Below are positions 16,117 to 26,047 of a DNA stretch of 64,000 bases, in pieces; the stretch's first letter is position 1, and each line of letters starts with the position of its first letter. Source of the DNA: Terriglobia bacterium (GTDB lineage: Bacteria > Acidobacteriota > Terriglobia > Bryobacterales > Bryobacteraceae); NCBI GenBank assembly GCA_020073345.1, contig JAIQFI010000002.1, positions 1 through 64,000 of the forward strand, written 5' to 3'. A program made the translations under genes and the position numbers. Below the pieces are notes generated by a model that was given only the letters and a program-made list of their open reading frames with translations, had not been told where the DNA came from and did not search any database.

Positions 16117-18404
16117 AGCTGCAGACCGCCAAACTGCAAACGATCCTGTTCGGGGCCGCTGTGCTCACAGTGGGCTTCTTCCTCGCCCAGCAAGGTGGGC
16201 TATTCCGACCCAAGCCGGTCGCCGCACAAACGCCCTCCCAGGTGACGCAGTGCGAGACGCTCCGGAAGCACGGCGATCCGGGCACCAAAGCCTGCTACCA
16301 GAAGCTTTCGACCTCGAACGATCTGGCAATCAAGGCCGAGGGCCTGTGGGGACTGCGCGACTATCAGGGCGCCAACAACGCTTTTCAGGCCTTGGTGAAG
16401 GCTCGTCCCAAGGACGCGAATCTAAAGGTCCGCTGGGGCCGCATGTTCATGGAGTATTCCCAGCCCGGCGACGCGGAGGCCCTGTTCAAGGAAGCGCTGG
16501 ACATTGACGAGAATAACGCGAAAGCTCTGTACGGCATGGCGCTGCTGGCCACGGACACGTTCGCAGGTGACGCATCAGGTCTCGCTGAAAAAGCACTGAA
16601 GGCGGATCCGAAAATGTTCCAAGCGCGCGAACTGCTGGCGCGCATCGCGCTCGAAGATAACCATCCGGAAAAGGCTGTCGAGGAGGCTAAGAAGGCGCTC
16701 GATATGTCGGGCGAAGCTCTGGATGCGCTGTCCATATTGGCTACCGTCGATTGGCTGGATGATAAGCCCGGCACGGAATGGATCGAACGGGTATTCAAGA
16801 TCAATCCCACTTATGCGGAGGCCTATTCCACGGCGGGGCACTTCTTCGTCATCAATCGGCGCTACGACGAGGGCATTCAGTATTACCGCAAGGCTCTGGA
16901 GATCAAGCCGGATCTGTGGGAAGCTCGCGCCGAACTCGGAATCAACCTGATGCGCTTCGGCCAGAACGCGGAAGCCCGGCAGAATCTGGAAGCGTGCTTC
17001 AACGCCAACTACTCCTCACCGCTGGTGCGCAATTCGCTGAAGCTGCTGGACAGCATCGACAAGAACGTAGAGACGTTCACGACGCCCACGACGGTTCTCA
17101 AGCTCGACAAAAAAGAAGGCGCGCTGCTGCGGCCGTACTTCCAGGCGGAGCTCGATCGCGCCATGGCGATCTACGAGAAGAAGTATAAGTTCAAGATGAC
17201 AGGACCGGTGCAGCTGGAAGTTTATCCCAACCATCCGGATTTTGAGGTTCGCACCATGGGTCTGCCGGGACTGGGGGCGTTGGGCGTGACGTTCGGCAAG
17301 TACGTCGCGATGGATTCGCCCAGCGGGCGCCCGCCGGGCCAGTTCCATTGGGCCAGCACGCTGTGGCACGAGTTCAGCCACGTGTATGTCCTCTCCATGA
17401 CGAATCATCGCGTGCCGCGTTGGTTCACCGAGGGCCTGGCGGTGTATGAGGAAACCGCGGCGTCGGGCGCCACGGACTGGGGCGATCGTCTGGATCCGCC
17501 GTCCATCATGGCGATGAAGGACAAAAAGCTCCTGCCGATCGCGGATCTGGACCGGGGGTTCATCCATCCCACCTATCCGGAACAGGTGATCGTGTCGTAT
17601 TTCCAGGGCGGCCAGGTGATCACGTTCATCTCGGAAAAATGGGGCTACGACAAGGTTCTGGCGATGATCCACGCCTTCGCGGATAAAAAGGATACCGTCG
17701 AGGCGATCGAGCAGGAATTGAAGCTGAAGCCGGAAGAGTTCGATGCGCAGTTTTTCCCCTGGATCGAGGCTAAGTACAAGAAACAGGTGGATGGGTTTCA
17801 GAGCTGGACCGATCAGATCAAGCTGGTTACCCAAGCCGTTAAAGAAAAGCAGTGGGATGAAGTGATCAAGCGGGGCACGGAGATCCGCGACATATATCCG
17901 GACTTCGTGGAACTCGGGAATGTCTACGAGTTTCTGGCGAAGGCGTACCTCGCCAAGGACGACAAGGCCAAGGCGATGGCGGAACTGGAGCGGTTCTCCG
18001 CCGTGGGAGGCCGCAGACTGGAGCCGCTCAAGCAACTCGCGGATATGCAGACGGAAGCCGGAAAGAAGCGCGAGGCCGCGGCCACGCTGGAGCGCTTGAA
18101 TCTGATTTATCTGGAAGACGAAGCGGCCCACCAGAAACTCGGAAAGCTGTACATGGATCTGAAAAACCCGAACGGAGCGATTCGCGAGTACCAGGCTGCG
18201 CTGGACGCCGGAACCATCGACAAGGCGGGCGCGCAATTCGGGCTGGCCCAGGCGTTCCAAGCCGCCAATCGTCCGGAAGACGCGCTGGACGCGGTGTATA
18301 GCGCGCTCGAAACGGCGCCGGGCTTCAAGCCGGCGCAAGCGCTCTTACGGGAACTGAACGCAAAGCAATCTGACAACAAGCAGTCTGGAAACGTGAAACA
18401 ATAG
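16113..18404 (+). CDS. Exported TPR protein with peptidase-MA (gluzincin) domain
   Basis: 763 residues. An N-terminal hydrophobic helix (LFGAAVLTVGFFLAQQ) exports or anchors it. N-terminal TPR units run from about 60 to 330, a metallopeptidase domain of the DUF1570/peptidase-MA kind from about 340 to 560, and further TPR units from about 600 to 750. The zinc motif is intact: H419-E-F-S-H423 in LWHEFSHVYVLSM, then E440 in WFTEGLAVYEE. It is probably a periplasmic protease or binding protein acting on partners held by the TPRs. It starts by ATGA overlap with the caspase-like gene and ends 10 bases before the MoxR gene, so it links the two halves of the cluster. Confidence 0.88.
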   Translation: MKLQTAKLQTILFGAAVLTVGFFLAQQGGLFRPKPVAAQTPSQVTQCETLRKHGDPGTKACYQKLSTSNDLAIKAEGLWGLRDYQGANNAFQALVKARPKDANLKVRWGRMFMEYSQPGDAEALFKEALDIDENNAKALYGMALLATDTFAGDASGLAEKALKADPKMFQARELLARIALEDNHPEKAVEEAKKALDMSGEALDALSILATVDWLDDKPGTEWIERVFKINPTYAEAYSTAGHFFVINRRYDEGIQYYRKALEIKPDLWEARAELGINLMRFGQNAEARQNLEACFNANYSSPLVRNSLKLLDSIDKNVETFTTPTTVLKLDKKEGALLRPYFQAELDRAMAIYEKKYKFKMTGPVQLEVYPNHPDFEVRTMGLPGLGALGVTFGKYVAMDSPSGRPPGQFHWASTLWHEFSHVYVLSMTNHRVPRWFTEGLAVYEETAASGATDWGDRLDPPSIMAMKDKKLLPIADLDRGFIHPTYPEQVIVSYFQGGQVITFISEKWGYDKVLAMIHAFADKKDTVEAIEQELKLKPEEFDAQFFPWIEAKYKKQVDGFQSWTDQIKLVTQAVKEKQWDEVIKRGTEIRDIYPDFVELGNVYEFLAKAYLAKDDKAKAMAELERFSAVGGRRLEPLKQLADMQTEAGKKREAAATLERLNLIYLEDEAAHQKLGKLYMDLKNPNGAIREYQAALDAGTIDKAGAQFGLAQAFQAANRPEDALDAVYSALETAPGFKPAQALLRELNAKQSDNKQSGNVKQ

Positions 18405-18414
18405 ACCAACCATA

Positions 18415-19440
18415 ATGTCGACTACTACTACTCAAACCCTCGACGCGAGCCAGGTCCAGGAAAAAATCGTGCGCTTCCGGCAAGTCCGGGAAGCCATCAT
18501 CAAGCAGATTCATAACGTGATCATCGGCCAGAACGAAGTCATCGAGCAGGTGCTCATCGCCCTGTTCGTGGGCGGCCACTGCCTGATTACCGGATTGCCC
18601 GGCACGGCCAAAACGCTGCTGGTCCGGACCATCGGACAGATTCTGGGCCTGGAGTTCCGGCGCATCCAGTTCACGCCCGACCTGATGCCGTCCGACATCA
18701 CCGGCACGGACATTATCGAAGAGGATCCGACCACCGGGCGCCGCACCTGGACGTTTGTCCCCGGTCCTATCTTCGCTAACATCCTGCTGGCGGACGAAAT
18801 CAACCGCACTCCTCCCAAGACCCAGTCGGCGCTGCTCGAAGCCATGCAGGAGCTTTCCTGTACAGTGCGCGGCAATCATTACAAGATCCGCCCGCCGTTC
18901 TTCGTGCTGGCCACCCAGAACCCCATTGAGCTTGAAGGAACCTATCCGCTGCCGGAAGCGCAGCTCGACCGGTTCATCTTCAACGTGCTGCTCGACTACC
19001 TCTCGGCCGACGACGAAATGCAAGTGCTCGACATCACGACCACCACGCATCAATCGGTGGCCGAAACGGTAACATCGCCGGAAGAGATCCTCGAATTCCA
19101 GAGGCTGGTGCGCATGGTGCCGATCGCCGATTCGGTGGCGCGCTATGCGGTGAACATCGTGCGGGCAACGCGCTCCACGGACCCCAGCGCCCCGGACTTC
19201 GTCAAGAAATACGTGAACTTCGGCGCCAGCGTGCGCGCGGCACAAAACCTGGTGTTGACCGCCAAGGCTCGCGCTCTGATGCAGAACCGGGTCAGCGTAA
19301 GCTATCAGGACATCCAGGCGCTGACGCGGCCGATTCTGCGTCACCGCATTCTGCTCAACTTCCAGGCGGAGAGCGACAAGCTGACACAGGACGACATCCT
19401 GAAGAGGCTGCTGGAGGCGGTGCCGCAGCCCCGGGAATAG
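18415..19440 (+). CDS. MoxR-family AAA+ ATPase
   Basis: 341 residues, cytoplasmic. Walker A is GLPGTAKT (60-67), Walker B ILLADEINR, sensor 1 LATQNPIE followed by the MoxR signature EGTYPLPEAQLDRF, and a C-terminal lid domain. MoxR ATPases are chaperone-like machines that mature or insert metal into partner complexes and are usually encoded with DUF58 and VWA proteins, exactly as here. The next gene is DUF58 after 27 bases. CCATAATG at the start overlaps a possible -10 box. The substrate is unknown; the exported VWA and DUF4159 neighbours are the obvious candidates, reached through the membrane proteins. Confidence 0.96.
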   Translation: MSTTTTQTLDASQVQEKIVRFRQVREAIIKQIHNVIIGQNEVIEQVLIALFVGGHCLITGLPGTAKTLLVRTIGQILGLEFRRIQFTPDLMPSDITGTDIIEEDPTTGRRTWTFVPGPIFANILLADEINRTPPKTQSALLEAMQELSCTVRGNHYKIRPPFFVLATQNPIELEGTYPLPEAQLDRFIFNVLLDYLSADDEMQVLDITTTTHQSVAETVTSPEEILEFQRLVRMVPIADSVARYAVNIVRATRSTDPSAPDFVKKYVNFGASVRAAQNLVLTAKARALMQNRVSVSYQDIQALTRPILRHRILLNFQAESDKLTQDDILKRLLEAVPQPRE

Positions 19441-19467
19441 TGAACGCAGATTAGTTCTGGAGTCCCC

Positions 19468-20355
19468 ATGCTGCAGCGTTTCCTAGATCCGTCGGTTCTG
19501 GCCGGTATCTCCGGGCTCGACCTGGTCGCGAAGACCGTGGTGGACGGGTTCATCTCGGGTCTGCACCGGTCGCCGGATTTCGGCTTCAGCCAGGAATTCG
19601 CGGAATACCGGTCGTATTCGCCCGGCGATGACCTGCGCCACGTGGACTGGAACGTGTTCGCGCGCTCCGAGAAGATGTTTCTCAAGCGTTATCGCGGCGA
19701 AACCAACTGCCAGGTGTCGGTGCTGCTGGACGCCAGCCGGTCCATGAAATATGGCTCGCGCGGGATGGAAAAGATGGAGTACGCGAAGTTTCTCGCGGCC
19801 TCCATCTGCTACCTGGCGCATTTGCAGCGCGATGCGGCCGGGCTGATTGTCTTCGACAGCGAGGTGCGGCAATTCGTGCCGCCTTCCACACGTCAGGGTC
19901 AGATCATGCGATTGCTGCATGGCATCGACTCGGCGCAAACCGGCGCGGAGACGGTGCTCGAAAAACCCTTCGCGCACCTGGTGGACTATCTGCGGCGGCG
20001 GGGAGTGGTGGTCGCGATTTCCGATTTCTGGGAAAACCCGGAAACGGTGATCAAGACCGTGGGTCCGCTGCGCTCGCGCGGAAACGAGCTGATCCTGTTT
20101 CATGTGCTCGATCCGCAGGAGATCCAGCCCAAGCTGCGCGGGCCGGTCCTGCTGGAGGATCTGGAGAGCGGCGCGAAGATGGAAGTTTCACCGGACTATG
20201 CCACGCACGAGTACAAGGGCAAGATGAGCGCGCACCTGGAAGACATGAAGAGCCGCGCGGCCGGGGCGAATATCGATTATTTCCTGGTGGACACCAGCCG
20301 TCCGCTGGATGAGGCACTGCGGCAGTATCTGGCGATCCGGGCGGGGAGGTTGTAA
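19468..20355 (+). CDS. DUF58 protein (VWA-like MoxR partner)
   Basis: 295 residues, soluble, no signal. It has the DUF58 signature EYRSYSPGDDLRHVDWNVFARSE and then RYRGETNCQVSVLLDASRSM, whose DASRSM is a MIDAS-type DxSxS motif of the VWA-like fold. DUF58 proteins are cytoplasmic partners of MoxR ATPases. It is preceded by a modest ribosome site and ends directly before the ATG of the BatA-like gene (0 bases between), showing an operon. It lacks the N-terminal membrane helices found in some longer DUF58 proteins. Confidence 0.95.
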   Translation: MLQRFLDPSVLAGISGLDLVAKTVVDGFISGLHRSPDFGFSQEFAEYRSYSPGDDLRHVDWNVFARSEKMFLKRYRGETNCQVSVLLDASRSMKYGSRGMEKMEYAKFLAASICYLAHLQRDAAGLIVFDSEVRQFVPPSTRQGQIMRLLHGIDSAQTGAETVLEKPFAHLVDYLRRRGVVVAISDFWENPETVIKTVGPLRSRGNELILFHVLDPQEIQPKLRGPVLLEDLESGAKMEVSPDYATHEYKGKMSAHLEDMKSRAAGANIDYFLVDTSRPLDEALRQYLAIRAGRL

Positions 20356-22401
20356 ATGGGTTTCTTTTCTCCCTGGTTTCTGGCGGGCGTGGTGGCGGTG
20401 GGTTTGCCGATCTGGCTCCATTTGCTCAAGCGGCATAAGACCGATCCGCAGCCGTTCCCTTCGCTGATGTTTTTCGAGCACCGTGAGCAGAGCTCGGTGC
20501 AGCACCGCAGGCTCGACTATATCCTGCTGTTCATATTGCGCATTCTGATGCTGGTCCTGCTGGCCCTGCTGTTCGCCAATCCGTTCATCCGCAGACTGAC
20601 GCCCAAGGGAGAAGGCAAGAAGCTGGTGGTGGTGGCGGTCGACCGCTCCTTCAGCATGCGCACGAAGGAAGGCACTTCGACGCGCTTGGATGACGCCAAA
20701 GCCGAAGCTCTGAACGTGCTATCGAAACTTCCACCGGGGCAATCCGCGCAGGTGGTCGCGCTGGCCGATACGCTGCAGGCCATGACCCAGCAGACGGCCG
20801 ATCCGGGCGAGCTGCGCGGCGCCGTTCAGGCCATCAAGGAAAGCGACGCGCGCGCATCGTTCGGCGAACTGGCCCGGTATCTGCGGACACTCAGCGAAAG
20901 CACCAAGACGCCGCTGGACGTGCATCTCATCAGCGATCTGCAAAAATCCGCGATGCCGCCGTTCACGGATGTGCGCCTGGACCAGGACACCGATATTACG
21001 TTTCACACCGTCGGCAAGGTGCAGCCTAACTGGGCTGTCGAAACCGTGATCGCACCGCAGCACGTGTACGATCCCAAGAGGGTGCGCATCAGCGCCACCG
21101 TGACGGGTTTCTCGGCGCCGGCCGCGACGCGCACAGTCACGCTGCTCATGAACGGCAAGACCATCCAGTCCAAGAGCGTCAACGTGCCGGAGAACGGGCG
21201 CGGATCGGCGGAATTCACGGGACTCGATCAAGCCTCCTACGGATTCAACCGCTGCGAAATCCGGATCGATTCGGCGGACAGTCTGCCGGGCGACGATCAC
21301 TACGCGTTTTCGGTGGAGCGGACCGATCCCAAGAAAGTTCTGTTTGTCGACGATGGACGGCGTCCGGATGGACAGCAGTTTTTTGGCGCCGCCTTGAACG
21401 CTACCGACGACGCGGCGTTCCAACTGGAAGCGCTCCGGCCAGAGGTCGCGGCCAATTCGGACCTGTCCAAGTACGCGGTGGTGGTGCTGAATGACCTGGG
21501 CTCCCTGCCCGGCGGCCTGGAGCAGTCGCTGCAGAAATACGTGTCTGTCGGAGGCTCGTTGTTCGAATCCATCGGGCCGGGATCAGTGGCGCTTCCGCGC
21601 GCGCCGGTTCTGGACGAAGCCATCGAAGGCACCAGTTACGCCAGCCGCGAAGGCGAGCGGTTCTTCAGCGTTTCCGACCTCGACACAGGACATGACGTGA
21701 TGAAGAGTGTGGAACGGTTCGACGGCGTCAAGATCTACCTGGCGGTGAATGTCGGCGCCACAAAATCCCGCGTGCTGGCGCGCTTGAGCAACGGCAAGCC
21801 CCTGGTTCTGGAACGCAAGGTCGGCGAAGGGAAAGTGCTGGCGTTTACCTCCACTTTCGACGCCGTCCAGAACGACATGCCCCGGCACTACGCCTGGGTA
21901 CCTTTCGTGCAGAGGTCGGTGGCCTACCTGGGCGGAAGCGGCAGCACGGAACAGCCCACTAACCTTTCGGTGGGTGAGTACGTCGAATTGAGGACGGGGA
22001 ACGAGAAGGGCGCGCAGGCCGAGGTCCAGGACCCCGATGGCCAGCGGGTGCTCTCGCTCGAAGAATCGGCGCAGGCTCGGAATTTTGAGTTGACGCGGGA
22101 AGGATTCTACGAGGTGCGGACTGCGGGCGGAAAACGGAGCCTGATCGCGGCACACGCCAACCGCAAGGAATCCGATCTTGCTGTTATTCCTCAGGAAACA
22201 CTGGACCTTTGGAAGTCCACCGGATCGAGCGGACCAGTCACCGCATCCGGGCAGGGAACAGGCAGCGAAGGCAACACTAGCCCCTGGAGCCTTTCTCCCT
22301 TCATTTTGTTGCTATTGTTAGGTGTAGCGCTGGCGGAGTCGGTAGTTGCGGACCGCTATTTGCGGCCGCGGGCTCAACCTCAGGAGACGAAAGCGGCATG
22401 A
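20356..22401 (+). CDS. BatA-like membrane VWA protein
   Basis: 681 residues. The N-terminus has the BatA domain: a helix MGFFSPWFLAGVVAVGLPIWLHLL, the RHKTDPQPFPSLMFF segment and a second helix (DYILLFILRILMLVLLALLFANPF). A VWA domain follows with VVAVDRSFSM (MIDAS). The middle holds an Ig-like part and an amidotransferase-like part (KKVLFVDDGRRPDGQQFF). A C-terminal helix (SPFILLLLLGVALAESVVA) anchors the end. Relatives in Bat operons are linked to aerotolerance and envelope integrity in other bacteria. It starts right after the DUF58 stop and overlaps the DUF4175 gene by ATGA (22398-22401), so translation is coupled. Confidence 0.93.
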   Translation: MGFFSPWFLAGVVAVGLPIWLHLLKRHKTDPQPFPSLMFFEHREQSSVQHRRLDYILLFILRILMLVLLALLFANPFIRRLTPKGEGKKLVVVAVDRSFSMRTKEGTSTRLDDAKAEALNVLSKLPPGQSAQVVALADTLQAMTQQTADPGELRGAVQAIKESDARASFGELARYLRTLSESTKTPLDVHLISDLQKSAMPPFTDVRLDQDTDITFHTVGKVQPNWAVETVIAPQHVYDPKRVRISATVTGFSAPAATRTVTLLMNGKTIQSKSVNVPENGRGSAEFTGLDQASYGFNRCEIRIDSADSLPGDDHYAFSVERTDPKKVLFVDDGRRPDGQQFFGAALNATDDAAFQLEALRPEVAANSDLSKYAVVVLNDLGSLPGGLEQSLQKYVSVGGSLFESIGPGSVALPRAPVLDEAIEGTSYASREGERFFSVSDLDTGHDVMKSVERFDGVKIYLAVNVGATKSRVLARLSNGKPLVLERKVGEGKVLAFTSTFDAVQNDMPRHYAWVPFVQRSVAYLGGSGSTEQPTNLSVGEYVELRTGNEKGAQAEVQDPDGQRVLSLEESAQARNFELTREGFYEVRTAGGKRSLIAAHANRKESDLAVIPQETLDLWKSTGSSGPVTASGQGTGSEGNTSPWSLSPFILLLLLGVALAESVVADRYLRPRAQPQETKAA

Positions 22402-25400
22402 ACACGCGCGAACAACTCAATCATTACCTGCGCGGCCTCGAAAGGCGCCTAAGACTGCAGGCAGTTTCCAAGGGGGTCGCCGTGGCGCTGGGTGTCGCGC
22501 TCGGCGCAACCGTGGCGCTGGTTCTGATTACCAACGCCTTCGCCTTCTCCCCCACCAGCCTGGTGATCGCGCGCATCACGCTGTTCCTGGCGCTGGCGTT
22601 CGCACTGGGCCTGGGGCTGGTGATGCCGTTGATCCGGCTCAATCAGAGGCGCGCTGCCGGCCGTGCCGAAGCCGTGTTCCCGGGATTCCAAGAGCGCCTG
22701 GTGACGTATGTCGAGCGCCGCGATAACGGCTCCGATCCCTTTATCGACTTGCTGGCCGCCGACACGCTGGAGCATGCTCCCCAAGCGCAGCCTTCGCAGG
22801 TGGTCACCCCGAAATCGCTGTTTGCCTTCGCCACCGGGGCGGGCGCCGCTGGCGCGGTGCTGCTGTGGATGATTCTGGCCGGTCCCGGATTTCTGGGATA
22901 TGGCGCTTCCATGCTATGGGCGGGTCCGCCGAAAGATCCGAACGCGGCGGGCGGATTTTACCGCATTACTGTGGATCCAGGCGACAAGCTGGTACGCCGC
23001 CGCTCCGACCTGGCGGTTCGGGCAACGTTGGTCGGCTTCCAGGCGCCGGAAGTGCGGCTGATGGCCCGCTACAAGAGCTCGACGAAATGGGAACAAGCGC
23101 CCATGCTGCCGCGCGCCAGCGATTCCTCCTACGAATATCTGTTCGCGGCGGTGCCGGAACCGGTGGAGTATTACGTGGAAGCGTCAGGCGTGCGCTCCAA
23201 GACCTACAAGCTGGATGTGATCGATCTGGCAGGTGTTAAGAACATCAAAGTCACTTATCACTACCCGTCATGGCTCGGCAAGAAGGACGACACCGAGAAT
23301 CCGGGCGGCGATCTGCGCGCCGTGGTCAAGACGGTCGCCGAGCTCGAAGTGGAAACCGACCGCCCGCTCAAAAACGGGGTCATCGAGCTGAATGACGGAA
23401 CCAAGATCGACCTGGAAGCGAAGCAGGGCAACTTCCTGATCGCCAAAGTGCCGATCGAGAAGGACGGGGCCTATCACTTCGCGGCCAAAGAAGGCGGAGA
23501 AAACGTCCGCATCACGCAGGACTACTTCATCGAAGCCAAGATGGATGAAGCGCCCTCGGTGAAGATCACGCATCCCGGAGCGGATGCGAAAGTCAGCCCC
23601 ATCGAGGAAGTCACCATCCAGGTGGAGGCCAATGACGACTTCGGTCTCCAGGCCATGGACCTGCATTACTCGGTGAACGGGCAGCCCGAAAAGGTGGTCT
23701 CATTACTGAATTCCAAGGGTTCCCTGAAAGGCGAGGGCAAGGTCGTTCTCAATCTCGAGGACTTCAAGCTGATTCCGGGCGATGTGGTATCGATGTACGC
23801 CACGGCCAACGACGCTCGCGCAAAGACCGTCGGCGATATTACGTTCGTCGAAGCGCAGCCCTTTGAGCGCAACTTCTCGCAATCGCAGCAGGGCGGCGGC
23901 GGAGGAGGAGGCGGCGGCGGGCAGCAGAACGATCCCAGCCAGATCACCCAGCGCGAGAAGGAAATTATCGCGGCGACGCATAATTTCAATCGCGGCGGCA
24001 AGAACGCTCAGGCCAACGCCGAGAACGCGCAGTACCTGTCTGAGGTACAGACCAAGCTGAAGGAACAGGCCGAATCAATGGCCAAGCGCACCACGGCCCG
24101 CGAGCTTTCGACCGAAAATCAGGATTTCCAAAGCTTCACCAAGGAAATGGAGGCGGCCGCGGCCGAAATGACTCCGGCGGCGGACAAGCTGAAAAACCAG
24201 AAGTGGTCGGATGCTCTGGAGCCTGAGAATAAGGCGCTCCAACACCTCTCGCGCGCCATGGCGACGTTCCGCGACATCCAGGTGGCCCGCGGCCAAGGCG
24301 GCGGTGGTGGCGGAGGCGGTGGAGCGGATGCCGGCCGCGATCTGGCGAACCTGTTCGATCTGGAGCTCGATACCGAGAAAAACCAGTACGAATCGCAGCA
24401 GTCTGCCAGTGGGGGCGACAAACAGCAGCAGCAGATCGACGAAGCCATGCAGAAGCTGGAACAACTGGCTCGCCGCCAGCAGCAGCTCGCGCAGCAGGGC
24501 CAGAACAAGCAGCAGGCCAGCGTCGACCGCCGCTGGGAGCAGGAGCAGCTCCGGCGCGAGGCCGAAGAGCTACGCAAACAGTTGCAGCAGATGCAGCAGC
24601 AGCAACAACAAGGGCAGCAGGGACAACTGAGCCGCAACGGGCAGCCGTCCTCGCAAAGTGGTCAATCATCGCAGAGCCAGGGCCAGAGCGGGCAGCAGAG
24701 CGCCTCAAGCCGCCAATCGCAGCAACAGGTCCAGCAGATGATGGATCGGCTGCAGCAGGCTCAGGACGATATGCGGGCATCGCAACAGGCGCAGCAGCAG
24801 GGCGATCAGGCTCAGGCCAATGCCGCCGCGCGGCGTGCGGCCGAGCGTATGCAGGAAGCTCGCGATATCGCGGATCGCATGCGCCGTCAGGATACCGCCG
24901 GCCAGTTGGGTGATCTCCAGCAGCGCGCCGATCAGGTCGGCGACCGGCAAAAGGAACTGGAGAATCGCTTAAGGCAGTCCTACGCGGGTAACTCCAAGGA
25001 CGGCAAAGGCGGCACTGGTCTGAATCGGCAGCAATCCGAGCAACTGGCGTCCGAGCTAGATAAGAACCTGGAAGATCTGAAGAAGCTGGAGCAGGATATC
25101 CAGAGATCGGCGCGCGACCTGAGGGCTACTCAGCCGGATGCTTCGACGCGTCTGCGGGACGGTGTGAGCGAGATCCAGCAGAACGATGTGGAGCGCCGCA
25201 TCCAGTACTCCGCCGAATATATTCGCAACGGCCGCGCCGATCAGGTGAACCAGTCAGGATGGCTGCCTCCTGTGAATCGCGCGTTGGATACCATGCGTGA
25301 AGGCGTTCGCCAGGCGCAGCAGGCGTTGAACGATGGATCGAAGCAGGGCGCGGGGAAGAACGAGCGGGATCAGCAATTGGCCCAGGTGGAGAGCCTGCGC

Positions 25401-26039
25401 CGCCAGATCGAACAATTCGCCCGCGGGCAGCAACCCGGGCAACAGAACGGCAATCAGCAGGGTCAGGACGGTAAGCAGGGCGGCCAGCAGCCGGGTCAAC
25501 ATCCCGGACAGGGCCAGGGTAAAGGCGGCCAGCAGCCGGGTCAGCAACCTGGACAAGGTCAGGCCGGCGGGAATCAGAACGGCGGCGGCAACCAGTTCGG
25601 TGGCGGCAATCGCTACGCGGGCGGGAACGTCGGCGGATACCTGGGCGGCCAGTGGGGACGCTGGAATCCGCAGGGCTGGTACGATCTGCCGGATGGCCGG
25701 CGCGTGGAACCGAGCCAGGTGGTTCGCGACTACGCGCGCGAGCTGAACGACATGCGCCAGCGCTTCAAAGACGATCCGGATATGGCTCGCCAGATCTCGG
25801 ATGTGGAAAAGGCTCTCACCCAAGCCAATGTGGGCGACACTTCCGGTCCTTTGCTCCAGGAGCGCCTGAGCCGGACCGTGCTCCCGCAGCTCGAGACGCT
25901 CGAAGTTCAGATGCGCCAGAAGCTCGGCGAGGAGACCGGCGGCCAGGTTCGCAGCGCGGGAACGGAACGAATCCCCGACGGCTTCCGCGACGCCATCCCG
26001 GAGTACTTCCGCCAGATCAACAAGGGCAAGAAGCAGTAG
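22398..26039 (+). CDS. Large DUF4175 membrane protein with Gln/Gly-rich low-complexity tail
   Basis: 1213 residues. Three membrane helices lie in the first 170 residues, followed by a beta-rich periplasmic part (about 180-490) and a long helical, low-complexity part. Poly-Gly runs occur near 500 and 640, Gln-rich coiled coil from about 680 to 860, and repeats of PGQQ/GQG type near 1010-1060. The last 130 residues (WYDLPDGRRVEPSQVVRDYARELNDMRQRF) look folded again. It fits DUF4175, a family of unknown function found with MoxR, DUF58 and BatA genes. It is the last gene of the cluster; a hairpin follows at 26048. The disordered Gln-rich region could span the cell wall or bind partners (inference). 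Confidence 0.9.
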   Translation: MNTREQLNHYLRGLERRLRLQAVSKGVAVALGVALGATVALVLITNAFAFSPTSLVIARITLFLALAFALGLGLVMPLIRLNQRRAAGRAEAVFPGFQERLVTYVERRDNGSDPFIDLLAADTLEHAPQAQPSQVVTPKSLFAFATGAGAAGAVLLWMILAGPGFLGYGASMLWAGPPKDPNAAGGFYRITVDPGDKLVRRRSDLAVRATLVGFQAPEVRLMARYKSSTKWEQAPMLPRASDSSYEYLFAAVPEPVEYYVEASGVRSKTYKLDVIDLAGVKNIKVTYHYPSWLGKKDDTENPGGDLRAVVKTVAELEVETDRPLKNGVIELNDGTKIDLEAKQGNFLIAKVPIEKDGAYHFAAKEGGENVRITQDYFIEAKMDEAPSVKITHPGADAKVSPIEEVTIQVEANDDFGLQAMDLHYSVNGQPEKVVSLLNSKGSLKGEGKVVLNLEDFKLIPGDVVSMYATANDARAKTVGDITFVEAQPFERNFSQSQQGGGGGGGGGGQQNDPSQITQREKEIIAATHNFNRGGKNAQANAENAQYLSEVQTKLKEQAESMAKRTTARELSTENQDFQSFTKEMEAAAAEMTPAADKLKNQKWSDALEPENKALQHLSRAMATFRDIQVARGQGGGGGGGGGADAGRDLANLFDLELDTEKNQYESQQSASGGDKQQQQIDEAMQKLEQLARRQQQLAQQGQNKQQASVDRRWEQEQLRREAEELRKQLQQMQQQQQQGQQGQLSRNGQPSSQSGQSSQSQGQSGQQSASSRQSQQQVQQMMDRLQQAQDDMRASQQAQQQGDQAQANAAARRAAERMQEARDIADRMRRQDTAGQLGDLQQRADQVGDRQKELENRLRQSYAGNSKDGKGGTGLNRQQSEQLASELDKNLEDLKKLEQDIQRSARDLRATQPDASTRLRDGVSEIQQNDVERRIQYSAEYIRNGRADQVNQSGWLPPVNRALDTMREGVRQAQQALNDGSKQGAGKNERDQQLAQVESLRRQIEQFARGQQPGQQNGNQQGQDGKQGGQQPGQHPGQGQGKGGQQPGQQPGQGQAGGNQNGGGNQFGGGNRYAGGNVGGYLGGQWGRWNPQGWYDLPDGRRVEPSQVVRDYARELNDMRQRFKDDPDMARQISDVEKALTQANVGDTSGPLLQERLSRTVLPQLETLEVQMRQKLGEETGGQVRSAGTERIPDGFRDAIPEYFRQINKGKKQ

Positions 26040-26047
26040 CGGGACGC

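Noticed and set aside
17016-18338. A 440-codon minus-strand open frame opposite the TPR/peptidase gene
   Set aside because: Arg/Leu/His-rich antisense translation without motifs; the plus strand has the HEFSH motif and TPRs.
24400-24900. CAG/CAA-rich runs that look like a simple-sequence or CRISPR-like repeat
   Set aside because: They code for Gln-rich coiled coil in frame, are irregular, and have no constant repeat with unique spacers.
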